From Ferruginibacter sp. (GTDB lineage Bacteria; Bacteroidota; Bacteroidia; Chitinophagales; Chitinophagaceae): a DNA stretch of 56,404 bases. Position numbers and translations under genes: made by a program. This document shows, one piece after another, positions 1 to 8,644 of this stretch (positions are counted from its first letter, which is position 1; every line of letters begins with the position of its first letter). The notes beneath the pieces are model-generated. The model had not been told where the DNA came from and did no database searches. It saw only the letters and a list, made by a program, of their open reading frames with translations. Where the stretch lies: contig JAOQAK010000022.1 in assembly GCA_025963635.1 (NCBI GenBank), positions 1 through 56,404 on the forward strand. Reading direction: 5' to 3'.

Positions 1-248
1 AGCCGGGTGTGTGCGATGCGGTTATTATTTTCGATATCAATATACACCAGCCGTATAAAGATGATCAGTAAAATGACTAAAGGGACCAAATACAACACCC
101 CGGCACTAAGAATAAAGTATCCACTTGCAAGAATTGCCGCCATAGCAAAAAAGCGTGCCCACCCCAACTGAGATTTTTTTTTAGCTAAAACATCCAACTG
201 AGTGGCCAGTTCTTCTTTTCTTTTCGAGTATACTATTTCAGGGGGCAT
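1..248 (-). CDS. MutS-family DNA mismatch repair ATPase, N-terminal part
   Basis: Only the first ~82 codons lie in the window; the gene runs off the left edge. The protein begins MPPEIVYSKRKEELATQ, a charged helical stretch, followed by a QLGWARFFAMAAILASGYF segment and a second hydrophobic stretch (about residues 30-65), so two membrane segments close to the N-terminus. This layout is known from a Bacteroidota group of MutS-like proteins (about 600 residues, membrane-anchored, MutS domain V ATPase at the C-terminus) whose physiological role is not settled. The ATPase domain itself is not visible here, so the call rests on the N-terminal resemblance. It is divergent from the tmRNA gene. Confidence 0.6.
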   Translation of the reverse strand, partial: MPPEIVYSKRKEELATQLDVLAKKKSQLGWARFFAMAAILASGYFILSAGVLYLVPLVILLIIFIRLVYIDIENNNRIAHTR

Positions 249-357
249 AAAGTGGTTTATAGAATGAAGATATTACAAATTACAAGCTCCGTAGTTATAA
301 TACTCATATAGAAAATTTTTCGTAGATTCGCAGACTGTTCCGGCGGGAAATGATTTT

Positions 358-365
358 TAGATTTG
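358..365 (+). promoter_or_regulatory. Putative -7 promoter element for tmRNA
   Basis: TAGATTTG fits the Bacteroidota -7 consensus TAnnTTTG exactly. It lies 22 bases before the mature 5' end of the tmRNA, which would leave a leader of roughly 15 bases to be removed by RNase P. A -33 TTG is not clear (TTC at 338-340). Inference from consensus only. Confidence 0.5.
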
Positions 366-387
366 AAGCCAGAAGAGTAATTAATAC

Positions 388-757
388 GGGGCTGACCGGT
401 TTTGACAGCATAGATCTTTGTAAGTGTAAGCATGTAGTGCGTTGGATAATTAGCACTTAAATCTGAATACCCAAAACTTCAAATGGCAATACTCAGTATG
501 CCATGGCTGCTTAGTCGATAGACTAGTAACCATTAGGGCCGTTGAACAGGTTAGCCTGTTACCAAGTTCTTCCGCCGACTCAAAAAGAAAACAGGATGCT
601 GCAATGGAATGATGTGACCGTTGCTCAAGACCATTCATCTAAGGACCTGGTTGGTTAGTGTTGTTCCGGCCGTTTCCCTACAACCAATACAACAATAAAC
701 ATGTAGAAAGCTTATGGCGAATATGTTTGGACCAGGGTTCGACTCCCTGCAGCTCCA
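388..757 (+). ncRNA. ssrA: tmRNA (transfer-messenger RNA)
   Basis: Rescues stalled ribosomes by alanine charging and trans-translation of a degradation tag. The acceptor stem is visible: GGGGCTG at 388-394 pairs with CAGCTCC at 750-756 (one G-U pair), with A757 as discriminator; CCA is not encoded (the genome continues CAA) and must be added. The T-arm GGTTCGACTCC precedes the acceptor 3' strand. The tag reading frame reads GGC AAT ACT CAG TAT GCC ATG GCT GCT TAG at 485-514, giving (A)GNTQYAMAA, comparable to the Bacteroides tag (A)GENNYALAA but with Met in place of the usual Leu. The resume codon GGC is inferred by analogy. Length is ~370 nt, one-piece form. Confidence 0.96.
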
Positions 758-780
758 CAAGTTTCCCACCAATTCAATTA

Positions 781-818
781 AAAACGCTATAATCCAAACG
801 GTTATAGCGTTTTTATTT
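781..818 (+). terminator. Rho-independent terminator of tmRNA
   Basis: Arms AAAACGCTATAA (781-792) and TTATAGCGTTTT (802-813) are perfect inverted repeats with a 9-base loop, followed by a T-rich tract. It sits 24 bases after the tmRNA acceptor end. Confidence 0.85.
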
Positions 819-866
819 TCTCTCACTTTATCAAATTATTCAGGAAATCACATATTAATAGAGCGT

Positions 867-909
867 AAATCGAGAGGTCAATTAATTATAAATTTTGACT
901 CTCGATTTT
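867..909 (+). terminator. Imperfect hairpin, possible second terminator
   Basis: AAATCGAGAGGTCAA (867-881) pairs with TTGACTCTCGATTT (895-908), one base unpaired, with T bases following. It may be a back-up terminator or serve a transcript from the other strand. No gene is seen between it and the tmRNA. Confidence 0.4.
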
Positions 910-1017
910 AATGTAATCATTGATATCATGAGCCTCTTTTTGGAAAACGTTTTCGATCATTTCGGAGGGTGGGGTAAGGTCTCAAACACAATTATTTTTT
1001 CACAATAAAAAATCATC

Positions 1018-1188
1018 ATGAAAAAGTATAAATTTTCAATGGCCGTCGTAGCCGCTATAATCGCCATTACCGGCGCATTCGCATTCAATATTCCGGTAAA
1101 AAAGGAAGCAAAGCTTCCAACACGCAAGCCGCAGCTATTTTCCCAAGGCGGTCCGTGGTGTGGAAATACTCAAAATGGATGGTGGTAA
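1018..1188 (+). CDS. Small exported protein ORF (DUF6520-like leader), probably chimeric
   Basis: 56 codons beginning MKKYKFSMAVVAAIIAITGA, a convincing signal peptide (Lys-rich start, hydrophobic core, cleavage near AFAFN). Small Bacteroidota secreted proteins of the DUF6520 type start this way. From about codon 34 the reading frame runs through DNA that, in another frame, encodes a group II intron reverse transcriptase fragment, so the C-terminal half (up to NGWW) is probably not native sequence: the original gene seems to be interrupted by the intron remnant. Whether the truncated product is made is unknown. Confidence 0.45.
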   Translation: MKKYKFSMAVVAAIIAITGAFAFNIPVKKEAKLPTRKPQLFSQGGPWCGNTQNGWW

Positions 1189-1325
1189 AAGGATGCTGGG
1201 AATACCAAGGGTGACCGATCGTATAGCGCGGCACGTGGCGGTCAACGTGATGGAACCGGTGATGAAAAAAGTGTTTCATTCAGACAGTTTATGGTTATCG
1301 TCCCGGGAAGTCGGCGCACCAATAA
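1118..1325 (+). pseudogene. Group II intron reverse transcriptase/maturase fragment
   Basis: The frame through GTG 1160 reads SYFPKAVRGVEI, then DGGKRMLGIPRVTDRIARHV, then FHSDS; this is the conserved N-terminal RT block of group II intron-encoded proteins (usual form GGKRxLGIPTVxDRIAQ). After FHSDS a +1 shift is needed to continue as YGYRPGKSAHQ, the next hallmark of the family, which then meets TAA at 1323. So the fragment has one frameshift and is truncated on both sides: catalytic YADD and maturase regions are absent, and no intron RNA domain V is visible nearby. It is a dead relic of a retroelement insertion. Confidence 0.85.
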
Positions 1326-1550
1326 ATTGTGAAAAAATAGTGTCATTAGTTATTTACCGTCTATTCTTTTCCGTATAAATTATGGATATATTTTTCACTA
1401 TTGCCTCAAAATTCAATTTTGCTTCAGAATGCAGTTATAGGTTTACAATATTTAAACAGGGTGAGATTGCAAAATAGACTAGAGGAATTTTATTTTCTTT
1501 GACTTCCGTTACAGGTTTACCCGTTTTATAAAACATAAAACCAAATATGA

Positions 1551-1979
1551 ATGAAAAATGTATGTTTAGTAATCTTTGCCGTTACTGTAATGATGTTTAC
1601 TGCAAGCGCACAAAATCTCGACGCAGCTAAAGTGCCGGCTGCAGTTAAAACTTCATTTGCCAAACTGTTTCCTGCCGCAAGCGTTCAATGGGGAAAGGAG
1701 GGGGCTAAATACGAAGCTGAGTTCAAGGTAAAAGGAAAACCCATGAGCACTATATTCGATGCAAAAGGCACCCTCGAAGAAACAGAAACGGATATTGAAA
1801 AGACTGAGTTGCCATCAAAGATGTTGGCGTATTTAAAAGCTCACTACAAGGATAAAAATATTCAAGAAACAACAAAGATCACCAAAGCAAATGGAACGGT
1901 TAACTACGAAGCTGGAGTAGGCGGCAAAGATGTAATTTTTGATACTGCAGGCAATTTCCTGAAGGAAGCAAAAGACTAG
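1551..1979 (+). CDS. Secreted PepSY-like domain protein
   Basis: 142 residues with a signal peptide ending TASAQ (residue ~21). The mature part (AAVKTSFAKLFPAASVQWGK, later YEAEFKVKGKPMSTIFDAKG and VNYEAGVGGKDVIFDTAGN) has the repeated beta-hairpin-plus-helix layout of the PepSY-like family (beta-lactamase-inhibitor-like PF11396), two half-repeats in tandem. Such periplasmic proteins are common in Bacteroidota; their function is not established. An ATG at 1547 is in another frame and is not used. The gene stands alone, with non-coding DNA on both sides. Confidence 0.8.
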   Translation: MKNVCLVIFAVTVMMFTASAQNLDAAKVPAAVKTSFAKLFPAASVQWGKEGAKYEAEFKVKGKPMSTIFDAKGTLEETETDIEKTELPSKMLAYLKAHYKDKNIQETTKITKANGTVNYEAGVGGKDVIFDTAGNFLKEAKD

Positions 1980-2113
1980 TCTTTGCGATTCATAAAGAGC
2001 AGAAATGAAAGACAAGTGGATACAATAGAATAATCCTCTTTGTTTGATAAGCGCTGGTTAATGGCAACGACTTATAAAGGTTGTTGCATAAGTTTACATA
2101 ACAAATAATTAAA

Positions 2114-2920
2114 ATGCCGCCTCTTAAGCTTATTATCGTAGTAATCATATGTTTACTTGCAAACGATTCCATCAAAGCCCAGGAGGCGGATTCCTCAAAA
2201 ACATGTATATCTGCATCTTCTGCGATCTTCTCTCCTGTTAGCGGGCAAAGAATAGCCCGAAAAAATAATTTCTGTATCAAATCATGGCTGGTACCCGGCT
2301 GTTTCATCGCCTATGGTATTGCTTCGCTTGGAAATATCAGTCTTCAAAATTTCAATGTAGAAATGAAAGAGGAAGTCTACCTCGAAAATCCACATAAAAA
2401 AATTCCGATTGATAATTACCTGCAATATACCCCTGCCGCTGTTGTTTATGGATTAAATGCTTTAGGGCTAAAAGCCAAACATGGTTTTGTTGACAGAACC
2501 GGGATCTATTTGATATCCAACATTATCCTTTCAACAACGGTTCTGTCAGTGAAGAAATTATCGCACGAGTTAAGACCGGATGGGTCAAACTTTTCCTCCT
2601 TTCCTTCCGGTCATACGGCTGAAGCATTTGCTTCTGCAGAATTTCTGAGGGAAGAGTATAACGATATTTCGCCATGGTATGGCATTGCAGGATATGGCAT
2701 GGCCGCCGCTACAGGTTTTTTGAGAATGTATAACAACAAGCATTGGATAGGCGACGTGGTTGCAGGGGCCGGTGTTGGAATCGCTTCAACGAGAATTGCC
2801 TATTGGTTATATCCTAAAATTCAACATAGGCTTTTTAAAAATAAACCAGTTAATACAGTATTCATTCCTACATATGAAAACAGAACGATCAGCGTGGGTT
2901 TGATACATAGGTTTACTTAA
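2114..2920 (+). CDS. PAP2 superfamily phosphatase, exported
   Basis: 268 residues. An N-terminal hydrophobic segment ending SIKAQ looks like a signal peptide. All three PAP2 motifs are present: K147 with RP154-155 (KxxxxxxRP), PSGH at 164-167, and R-x5-H-x3-D in RMYNNKHWIGDV near 200-212. The family removes phosphate from lipid phosphates (phosphatidate, undecaprenyl-PP and lipid A precursors); the substrate cannot be told from sequence. Hydrophobic stretches around 60-80, 105-120 and 130-145 suggest inner-membrane association. It is followed after 281 bases by a second PAP2 gene of different architecture. Confidence 0.88.
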   Translation: MPPLKLIIVVIICLLANDSIKAQEADSSKTCISASSAIFSPVSGQRIARKNNFCIKSWLVPGCFIAYGIASLGNISLQNFNVEMKEEVYLENPHKKIPIDNYLQYTPAAVVYGLNALGLKAKHGFVDRTGIYLISNIILSTTVLSVKKLSHELRPDGSNFSSFPSGHTAEAFASAEFLREEYNDISPWYGIAGYGMAAATGFLRMYNNKHWIGDVVAGAGVGIASTRIAYWLYPKIQHRLFKNKPVNTVFIPTYENRTISVGLIHRFT

Positions 2921-3201
2921 CAACCTTGTCTGCAATTTCCAGCCCTATTGTGTTCGGTAGTTGCATGCCGCAAAAGAAGAGCATGCAATGATAATACTTA
3001 AAACATCATGTCCGATATCTGAAGTCTGAGTGGTCAATACTTCACGATTCATCATTCAAAAATGGATGCGTCCATCTACGATTTACATACACTAATACAA
3101 ACCTGTGTGGTTAAGTTAATCGAAATTGAAGGATGGTGTCTTGAGCATTCACCAGTATTGTCCTTTTAAACATATATTTCTTGTTGAACTAATATAAATA
3201 A
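2921..3201. other. Intergenic region without recognised features
   Basis: 281 bases between the two PAP2 genes. I see no convincing ORF, hairpin with T-tract or repeat, so whether the two genes are co-transcribed is open. Confidence 0.4.
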
Positions 3202-3840
3202 ATGAAATTTTTTCGCTCCCCTGGGCAGATTGTCGCGTTGCTGCTGCTAATCTTTGCTGTTATCGTTTTTGGTTTGCTTGCGCATGAAGTTGTCAATGAA
3301 AATGAAGACTGGTTCGATAGTAAGGTTTTTACATTTTTTAAATCTTATTCATTACCATGGATCGTCAATTTTTTTAGATACATTAGTTTTTTTGGTTCGG
3401 ATTATTTTCTGCTGCCGGCATATGCAATTGTGGTTGTGACAGTTTTCTTTAAAAGCCAGAAGACAGCAGCCTTTGATATAGCTCTATTGGCGATTACGAG
3501 TACTTTATTGCTGTTTGGTTTAAAAACAGCATTTGGGAGGGTCCGTCCGCCATTTCCGCTGCTCATTACACTTAAAAATTATAGCTTTCCGAGCGGCCAT
3601 GCTGTTTCCTCTTTTATTTTTTTCAGTATTATTGCTTGGTTAGTTTGGAAAACAGGTATTTCACAAAAGTGCAAATGGCTCGTTAGCTTTTTTTCTTTCT
3701 GGCTTGTAATAATGGTTGGTGTAAGCCGCATTGTACTGCGCTATCATTATGCCAGTGATGTCGTTGCAGGTTTTAGCCTTGGCATGGTTTGTATGATCCT
3801 TTTTTTATTTGCGCAAAATTTGAGAGAACACAATCAGTAA
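3202..3840 (+). CDS. PAP2 family integral membrane phosphatase
   Basis: 212 residues, compact and almost entirely membrane embedded (about five or six hydrophobic segments starting at residue 9). Motifs: KTAFGRVRPP (K-x6-RP form), SFPSGHAVS, and SRIVLRYHYASDV for the last motif with catalytic His and Asp. This is the bacterial membrane PAP2 type such as undecaprenyl-diphosphate or phosphatidylglycerophosphate phosphatases. It differs from the upstream gene by lacking a cleavable signal and by its shorter loops, so the two are not a recent duplication. Confidence 0.9.
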   Translation: MKFFRSPGQIVALLLLIFAVIVFGLLAHEVVNENEDWFDSKVFTFFKSYSLPWIVNFFRYISFFGSDYFLLPAYAIVVVTVFFKSQKTAAFDIALLAITSTLLLFGLKTAFGRVRPPFPLLITLKNYSFPSGHAVSSFIFFSIIAWLVWKTGISQKCKWLVSFFSFWLVIMVGVSRIVLRYHYASDVVAGFSLGMVCMILFLFAQNLREHNQ

Positions 3841-4085
3841 AGGTAACATCGTTGGCTTCCAGGGCGCTTTCGTACAAAAGGCTGAACAGGCTATACAGTT
3901 ATTACCGGAGAGTTGCCACTTTGTTGAATAGAAAACAATAAAAAGGTACGCTAGCCTGAGTGTGTAAAGCAATAGACATTCCGGCTCATCACTTCATCCA
4001 ATTCCAGGTCCCAACACCAATATTTAACCTCTTCTAATTTCCTTCAGAATTTAAATCCAATTTTGCAATCTAATCAATAATGTAA

Positions 4086-6545
4086 ATGCAGAGAACAATT
4101 ATCCTTTTGTCATGTGTTTTAGCAATGACTATAGTAGATGCCCAATCAAAATTAGCCAACGCAATAATCGGGTCAGTAAAGGATTCTGCCTCCCAACGTG
4201 CACTGGAATATGCTACTATCAGTTTATATACGCAAGGTGCTAAAAAACCATTGTCAGGCACGGTAACAGATAAGGATGGTGATTTTATTTTAAAGGATGT
4301 GAAGGAAGGCGTCTATACAATTGTATTTGAATTTATAGGATATAGGCCTTTCACAATGAATAAGGTAAAAATTGAGAATGGGAATTCAGCACTTAACATT
4401 AAAACCGTTTTCCTTTTGCAGCAAAGTAACAATTTACAAGGGGTTACAGTTATTGCCAAAAATAACCTGGTGGAGAATAAGATTGATAAAATGGTATTTA
4501 ATGCTGAAAAAGACATTACCTCCCAGTCCGGAGTTGCTACGGACGTGCTGAAAAAAATACCGCAGGTATCTGTCGATGCTGATGGCAATGTTCAACTGGC
4601 GGGAAGTTCGGGCGTTCGCTTTCTCATTAATGGTAAGCCATCCACCGCTTTCGGAAGTGGCATTGCTGATGTATTGCAATCCATCCCGGCCAGCCAGATC
4701 AAAAGGATTGAAGTGGTAACAAACCCAGGCGCAAAATATGATGCGCAGGGATTGGGCGGTATTATTAATATCATTTTGAAAACAAATAGTGCAAAAGGTT
4801 ATAATGGAAACCTTTCTTTAACAGGAGGCACAAGGATGGAAAACGGATCTTTCAATTTAAATGCAAGAAACAATAATTTTGGTGTCAACGCTTTCGTAGG
4901 TGGTAATAAAAGACTTAGCAGCAAAACACCTTTTATTTCCGAACGCCTAACCACCGACAGCAATACCACTACAACATTGCTCCAGGCAGGCCTTGGTAAG
5001 TTTGAACGGCATGGCCTTCAGGCCGGCGGCGGGTTCGACTGGACCTATAAAAAGTTAAATAGTTTTTCCGGCTCTTTTTCATACAACGATTTTGGTAATA
5101 CCGGAGGTGGTTACACGAATCAAACCTTGCAGGTTAACAACGGAGGTATTACTCCGCCAGTTCTTTCGATTATCAATGCAGAGAATGTTAACAGGTTTAA
5201 AAATATTGATGCAAGTGTAAATTATAAAAGAACCTTTCAAACAGACGACCAGGCACTTGAATTTAGCATTAACACCAGTGCCGGAAAAAGCTACAACACT
5301 TTCGGCAATGTGCAGTTATTACTACCACAAGATTCTTTATTTTATGGAAGCAGGAGCAGCAATCCTGCTAATACCAAAGAAACAGAAATAAATATTGATT
5401 ACACACAGCCACTTAATAAGGATGTAACCATCGGAGTTGGAGGCAAGGCATCTTTTTATAATGTAGCGAGTAGATCGGTTGTATTTCGATATCAACCGGA
5501 AAGTAATGACTTTATATTCAATCCTTCGCTCGCCAATGATCTTAGTTACCAACAGAAAGTATATGCTGTATATTCAGAAATTAGTTTCCCGGTTTGGTCG
5601 TTTTTTACTGCCAAATTAGGTGGCCGTTATGAGCGTACTGAGATCAATTCTTACTATTCAAATGCACAGGCGCAGGCAAAAACACCGGGGTACAACACTC
5701 TTGTTCCCTCTGTGTTTTTTATGAAAAAGATAGGGGATGAACAAACCTTAAAGTTGAGCTATTCAAAAAGAATCGAAAGGCCGGATTATAATGATCTCAA
5801 CCCCTTTGTAAATACTAATGATCCTAAGAACTTATATGCGGGAAATCCATACCTGGTACCAGAGATCGGGAAACGCATTGAATTAAGTTACAGTAGGGAA
5901 ATTGATAAATCCGGATCTGTTATGGCTAATTTGTTTTACAGGATCAATGATCATGATATACAGCCTTACGTCACATATTATCCAACTTACAAGGCAGGCG
6001 ATTCCATCTACACCGTTGTTGCAGTTACTTCACGCCAGAATATTGGAATGGAAAAAAACTTTGGAGTAAACTTGTTTGCCGATATGCATATTACGTCAAA
6101 ATTGACCCTACGGGGCAATCTGTTTGTATTTAGAAGGCATACCATTAATACTTTGGATAAAGGCTTCAATTCTAACAGCTTCAACTATCGTTTCAACATC
6201 AACGCGACCTACCAATTTACCAATACGATGACGGCGGAATTTTTTGGCAATTTCAATTCGGCCAGGCATGAAGCACAGGGGATCTATCCTTCCTTCACGT
6301 CCTATAGTGTTGCCATGCGTAAGCAGTTTTGGAACAAGAAGGGTAGCCTTGCTTTAACAGCAAACAATTTTATTAACGAGTATGTAGTTCAAAAAACGGT
6401 TTTGTTTGGACCGGTCTTTTCAGTAAATAGCACACGGAAAATTCCATTCCGATCCATAGGTATTAATTTTACCTGGAAATTCGGTAAACTCGAATTTAAA
6501 AAGAACAAGCCGGAATCGGATCCAAATAATTCTACCGGAGAATAA
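4086..6545 (+). CDS. Outer-membrane beta-barrel receptor (TonB-dependent-like)
   Basis: 819 residues. Order of parts: signal peptide ending VDAQ (~20), carboxypeptidase-like regulatory beta-sandwich (about 27-115, GTVTDKDGDFILKDVKEGVY), plug-like domain (about 120-235, with DVLKKIPQVSVDADGNVQL and GGIINIILK), and a long beta-barrel with alternating aromatic residues to the C-terminus (OMP_b-brl_3 type). These proteins resemble TonB-dependent transporters but usually lack a SusD partner, and none is encoded here. The ligand is unknown. The gene stands alone, with 245 non-coding bases upstream. Confidence 0.88.
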   Translation: MQRTIILLSCVLAMTIVDAQSKLANAIIGSVKDSASQRALEYATISLYTQGAKKPLSGTVTDKDGDFILKDVKEGVYTIVFEFIGYRPFTMNKVKIENGNSALNIKTVFLLQQSNNLQGVTVIAKNNLVENKIDKMVFNAEKDITSQSGVATDVLKKIPQVSVDADGNVQLAGSSGVRFLINGKPSTAFGSGIADVLQSIPASQIKRIEVVTNPGAKYDAQGLGGIINIILKTNSAKGYNGNLSLTGGTRMENGSFNLNARNNNFGVNAFVGGNKRLSSKTPFISERLTTDSNTTTTLLQAGLGKFERHGLQAGGGFDWTYKKLNSFSGSFSYNDFGNTGGGYTNQTLQVNNGGITPPVLSIINAENVNRFKNIDASVNYKRTFQTDDQALEFSINTSAGKSYNTFGNVQLLLPQDSLFYGSRSSNPANTKETEINIDYTQPLNKDVTIGVGGKASFYNVASRSVVFRYQPESNDFIFNPSLANDLSYQQKVYAVYSEISFPVWSFFTAKLGGRYERTEINSYYSNAQAQAKTPGYNTLVPSVFFMKKIGDEQTLKLSYSKRIERPDYNDLNPFVNTNDPKNLYAGNPYLVPEIGKRIELSYSREIDKSGSVMANLFYRINDHDIQPYVTYYPTYKAGDSIYTVVAVTSRQNIGMEKNFGVNLFADMHITSKLTLRGNLFVFRRHTINTLDKGFNSNSFNYRFNINATYQFTNTMTAEFFGNFNSARHEAQGIYPSFTSYSVAMRKQFWNKKGSLALTANNFINEYVVQKTVLFGPVFSVNSTRKIPFRSIGINFTWKFGKLEFKKNKPESDPNNSTGE

Positions 6546-6637
6546 CTATTCAAATAAATCTTGGATTTAGAAGCGCGGGCGAGCTCCAAGGTCGCAAATT
6601 CGGGATAAGAGACAGCCCAAAGTAAAAACTGCTCTCG

Positions 6638-6930
6638 AAAAAATCTCATCTGATTGTTGCATTAGCAATAGCATTTATGTAGGGTTTAAAGGCCCAACAA
6701 CAGCCTGCTACTTTGATAATATATAACGGCAACTTTGTAACACTTGATGACGCTAAACCTGCAGCACAAGCAGTAGCTATAGCAAACGATAAAATAATTG
6801 CAGTAGGAACAAATGACGCGGTTCTAAAACATAAAACATCAATATCAAAAGTAATTGACGCCAAAGGGCAAACCATTATTCCTGGTCTTTTCGATTCGCA
6901 CTTGCACGTAATCAGGGGTGGACGTTTTTC
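6638..6930 (+). pseudogene. Amidohydrolase (YtcJ-like), 5' fragment
   Basis: Frame reads KKSHLIVALAIAFM, then an in-frame TAG (6680-6682), then GLKAQQQPATLIIYNGNFVT and onward to IDAKGQTIIPGLFDSHLHV (metal-binding HxH) and IRGGRF. This is a secreted amidohydrolase start, normally over 500 residues. No ATG precedes the signal peptide (position of Met reads TCG or AAA), the signal peptide carries the amber codon (TTG to TAG would explain it), and similarity stops at RGGRF, where sequence of an oppositely oriented GH43 gene begins. Three independent defects make this a dead gene. Confidence 0.85.
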
Positions 6931-7292
6931 GAGTCGGCGGTAACTACATAATTCGTGTTGTTGGCAGGAAAACAAATGTAGTATTTGTTCTTATATTTTA
7001 CTAAATCAGGTGCTCATACAGAACCTACGTATTTGCTCAGGGCATGTGCAACAGGTTCCCAGTTAATTAAATCTTTTGAATGAAAGATCAGGAGCCCCGG
7101 ATAGTAATCAAAAGATGAGTGAACAATATAATAGTCTTCACCATCGCGTAATATACTTGGGTCTGGATGATCTCCTGCGAAAACAGGATTTACGAAATAA
7201 CCATTACCTTTTTTATTAACATTGGTCTGATATTGTGCGCTCGCTGAAAGACCAATATAAAGAAATAGTAAAATTACAACAGCTTTATTCAT
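6930..7292 (-). pseudogene. Glycoside hydrolase family 43, 5' fragment
   Basis: Starts MNKAVVILLFLYIGLSASAQ (signal peptide) and continues NPVFAGDHPDPSILRDGEDY, the GH43 first blade with the catalytic-base Asp in HPDPS. After KYVGSV comes TGA (7014-7016 on the plus strand), but the same frame continues APDLVKYKNKYYICFPANNT and NYVVTADS, exactly the family continuation (usually VWAPDLVK), so TGG to TGA is the likely nonsense change. Similarity ends at 6930, where the convergent amidohydrolase fragment ends too. About 110 of the usual 500 or more residues remain. Confidence 0.88.
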
Positions 7293-7548
7293 TTTGGAAT
7301 ATTGAAAATTCTCAGAATACCTACAAGTTCTAAATTAATTTATGGGCCAGATACATTTGTTTTTCAACACATCCCGGCTATATCAATCTCCTGGGCAAAT
7401 CTTTTATGATGGCTTAAGCACGGAAATTTGTTGTTATTATAGCCTTAAGACAACTCCATAGCAATGAATAATAAATGACTTGTTGACTTAAACTACGGTT
7501 GTTGGTAATTTATTAATCGTGCGAAGTTAACAGTTTCTAACACTGGTT

Positions 7549-8448
7549 TTAATTAAGCCTGTTACCGTATTCTTTTGGCGTATACCCCACATGCTGCCTG
7601 AACAACCTGGTGAAGTGTTGCGGGTACTTAAAGCCTAGCTCATAGGCAATTTCACTTACCGATTTATTATGACTCAGTATCTTTTCTTTTGCCAAATCAA
7701 TTACTTTCAACTGGATATATTCCAAAGCTGTTTTCCCCGTCTCCTTCTTTACAAGGTCACCGAAATAATTTGGAGAAAGGTGCAACTGCTCTGCGCAGTA
7801 AGTAACCGAAGGCAGTCCTATAGTTTGCGGTTTATCGGTTCCGAAATACACATTTAAAAAAGTTTCGAACTTTTCCAATGTGTCTTTATTCACATTATTT
7901 CGGCTAATGAACTGCCGGTCGTAAAACCGCCTGCAATAGTTCAGGAACAACTCGATATTTGAAGCAATGAGTGTTTTACTGTGCTTGTCTGTTCCCTATT
8001 CCAACTCGTATTTAATCTTTAAAAAGCAGTCCAATACAAGCCTTCTTTCTTTTTCAGATAAGTGTAGCGCTTCCCTTGACTGGTAAGAGAAAAACGTATA
8101 ATCATCGATGTGCTTTCCTACAGAAGTGCCACGGATTAAGTCAGGATGAAATAACAAAGCAAAACCCGAAGGCTTGTATTCTTGGTTAATGTCCACGTTA
8201 ATCACCTGCCCGGGAGCTACAAATACTAATGTCCTGTCCTGGTAATCGTAAGTTTTACGTCCATACTTTATATCACCACATTTAACGTCTTTTAAGTATA
8301 CTGCATAAAACCCAAAATTCATCCGGGAAGCATATACTGCAGGCGCTGTACCTGTAAAATCAATCACGCTTACCAAAGGGTGCAAATTCTCCTGATGATA
8401 AAATGCATCGTGTTCACTCACGGTATCAATCCGCAAAATCTTATTCAT
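7549..8448 (-). pseudogene. AraC family regulator with in-frame amber codon
   Basis: One continuous frame of 299 codons interrupted by a single TAG at 7996-7998. The first part (MNKILRIDTVSEHDAFYHQE, ~150 residues) is the AraC-type cupin sensor domain; after the stop the frame resumes GTDKHSKTLIASNIELFLNY and ends with two helix-turn-helix units (KSVSEIAYELGFKYPQHFTR, LFRQHVGYTPKEYGNRLN). CAG to TAG at a Gln codon would explain it. It is divergent from the CMD gene at 8645 and may once have controlled it. A short ATG-started protein from 7950 would still carry the DNA-binding domain. Confidence 0.85.
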
Positions 8449-8644
8449 ACAACTATTTTTTTACTACTACAAATTTACCCGGTTGTTTCAAGAATGCCAT
8501 ATCCAAAACTCTAAATCAGTGAAATTGGTAGGTAAACCTGTATCCTGTATACAAACTCCCTTTTAAAAGTGTAAGACATTTGCATTGTGAGAATGCAGTA
8601 TTTAATCTGCATTTCTATGTAAAAAATCAAACTTAGATACAAAT

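Noticed and set aside
388..1400. Integrative element inserted at the tmRNA 3' end
   Set aside because: No integrase gene and no second copy of the tmRNA 3' sequence noticed downstream; the RT relic alone does not prove an island.
7014..7292. Short GH43 protein as a functional small gene
   Set aside because: The frame continues beyond the TGA with clear GH43 sequence, so the short ORF is a truncated product and lacks the catalytic acid.
6680..7998. Amber codons in two frames could suggest TAG recoding
   Set aside because: TAG is used as a normal stop by other genes (for example the PepSY-like gene at 1979), and the amidohydrolase has further defects. Independent nonsense mutations are simpler.
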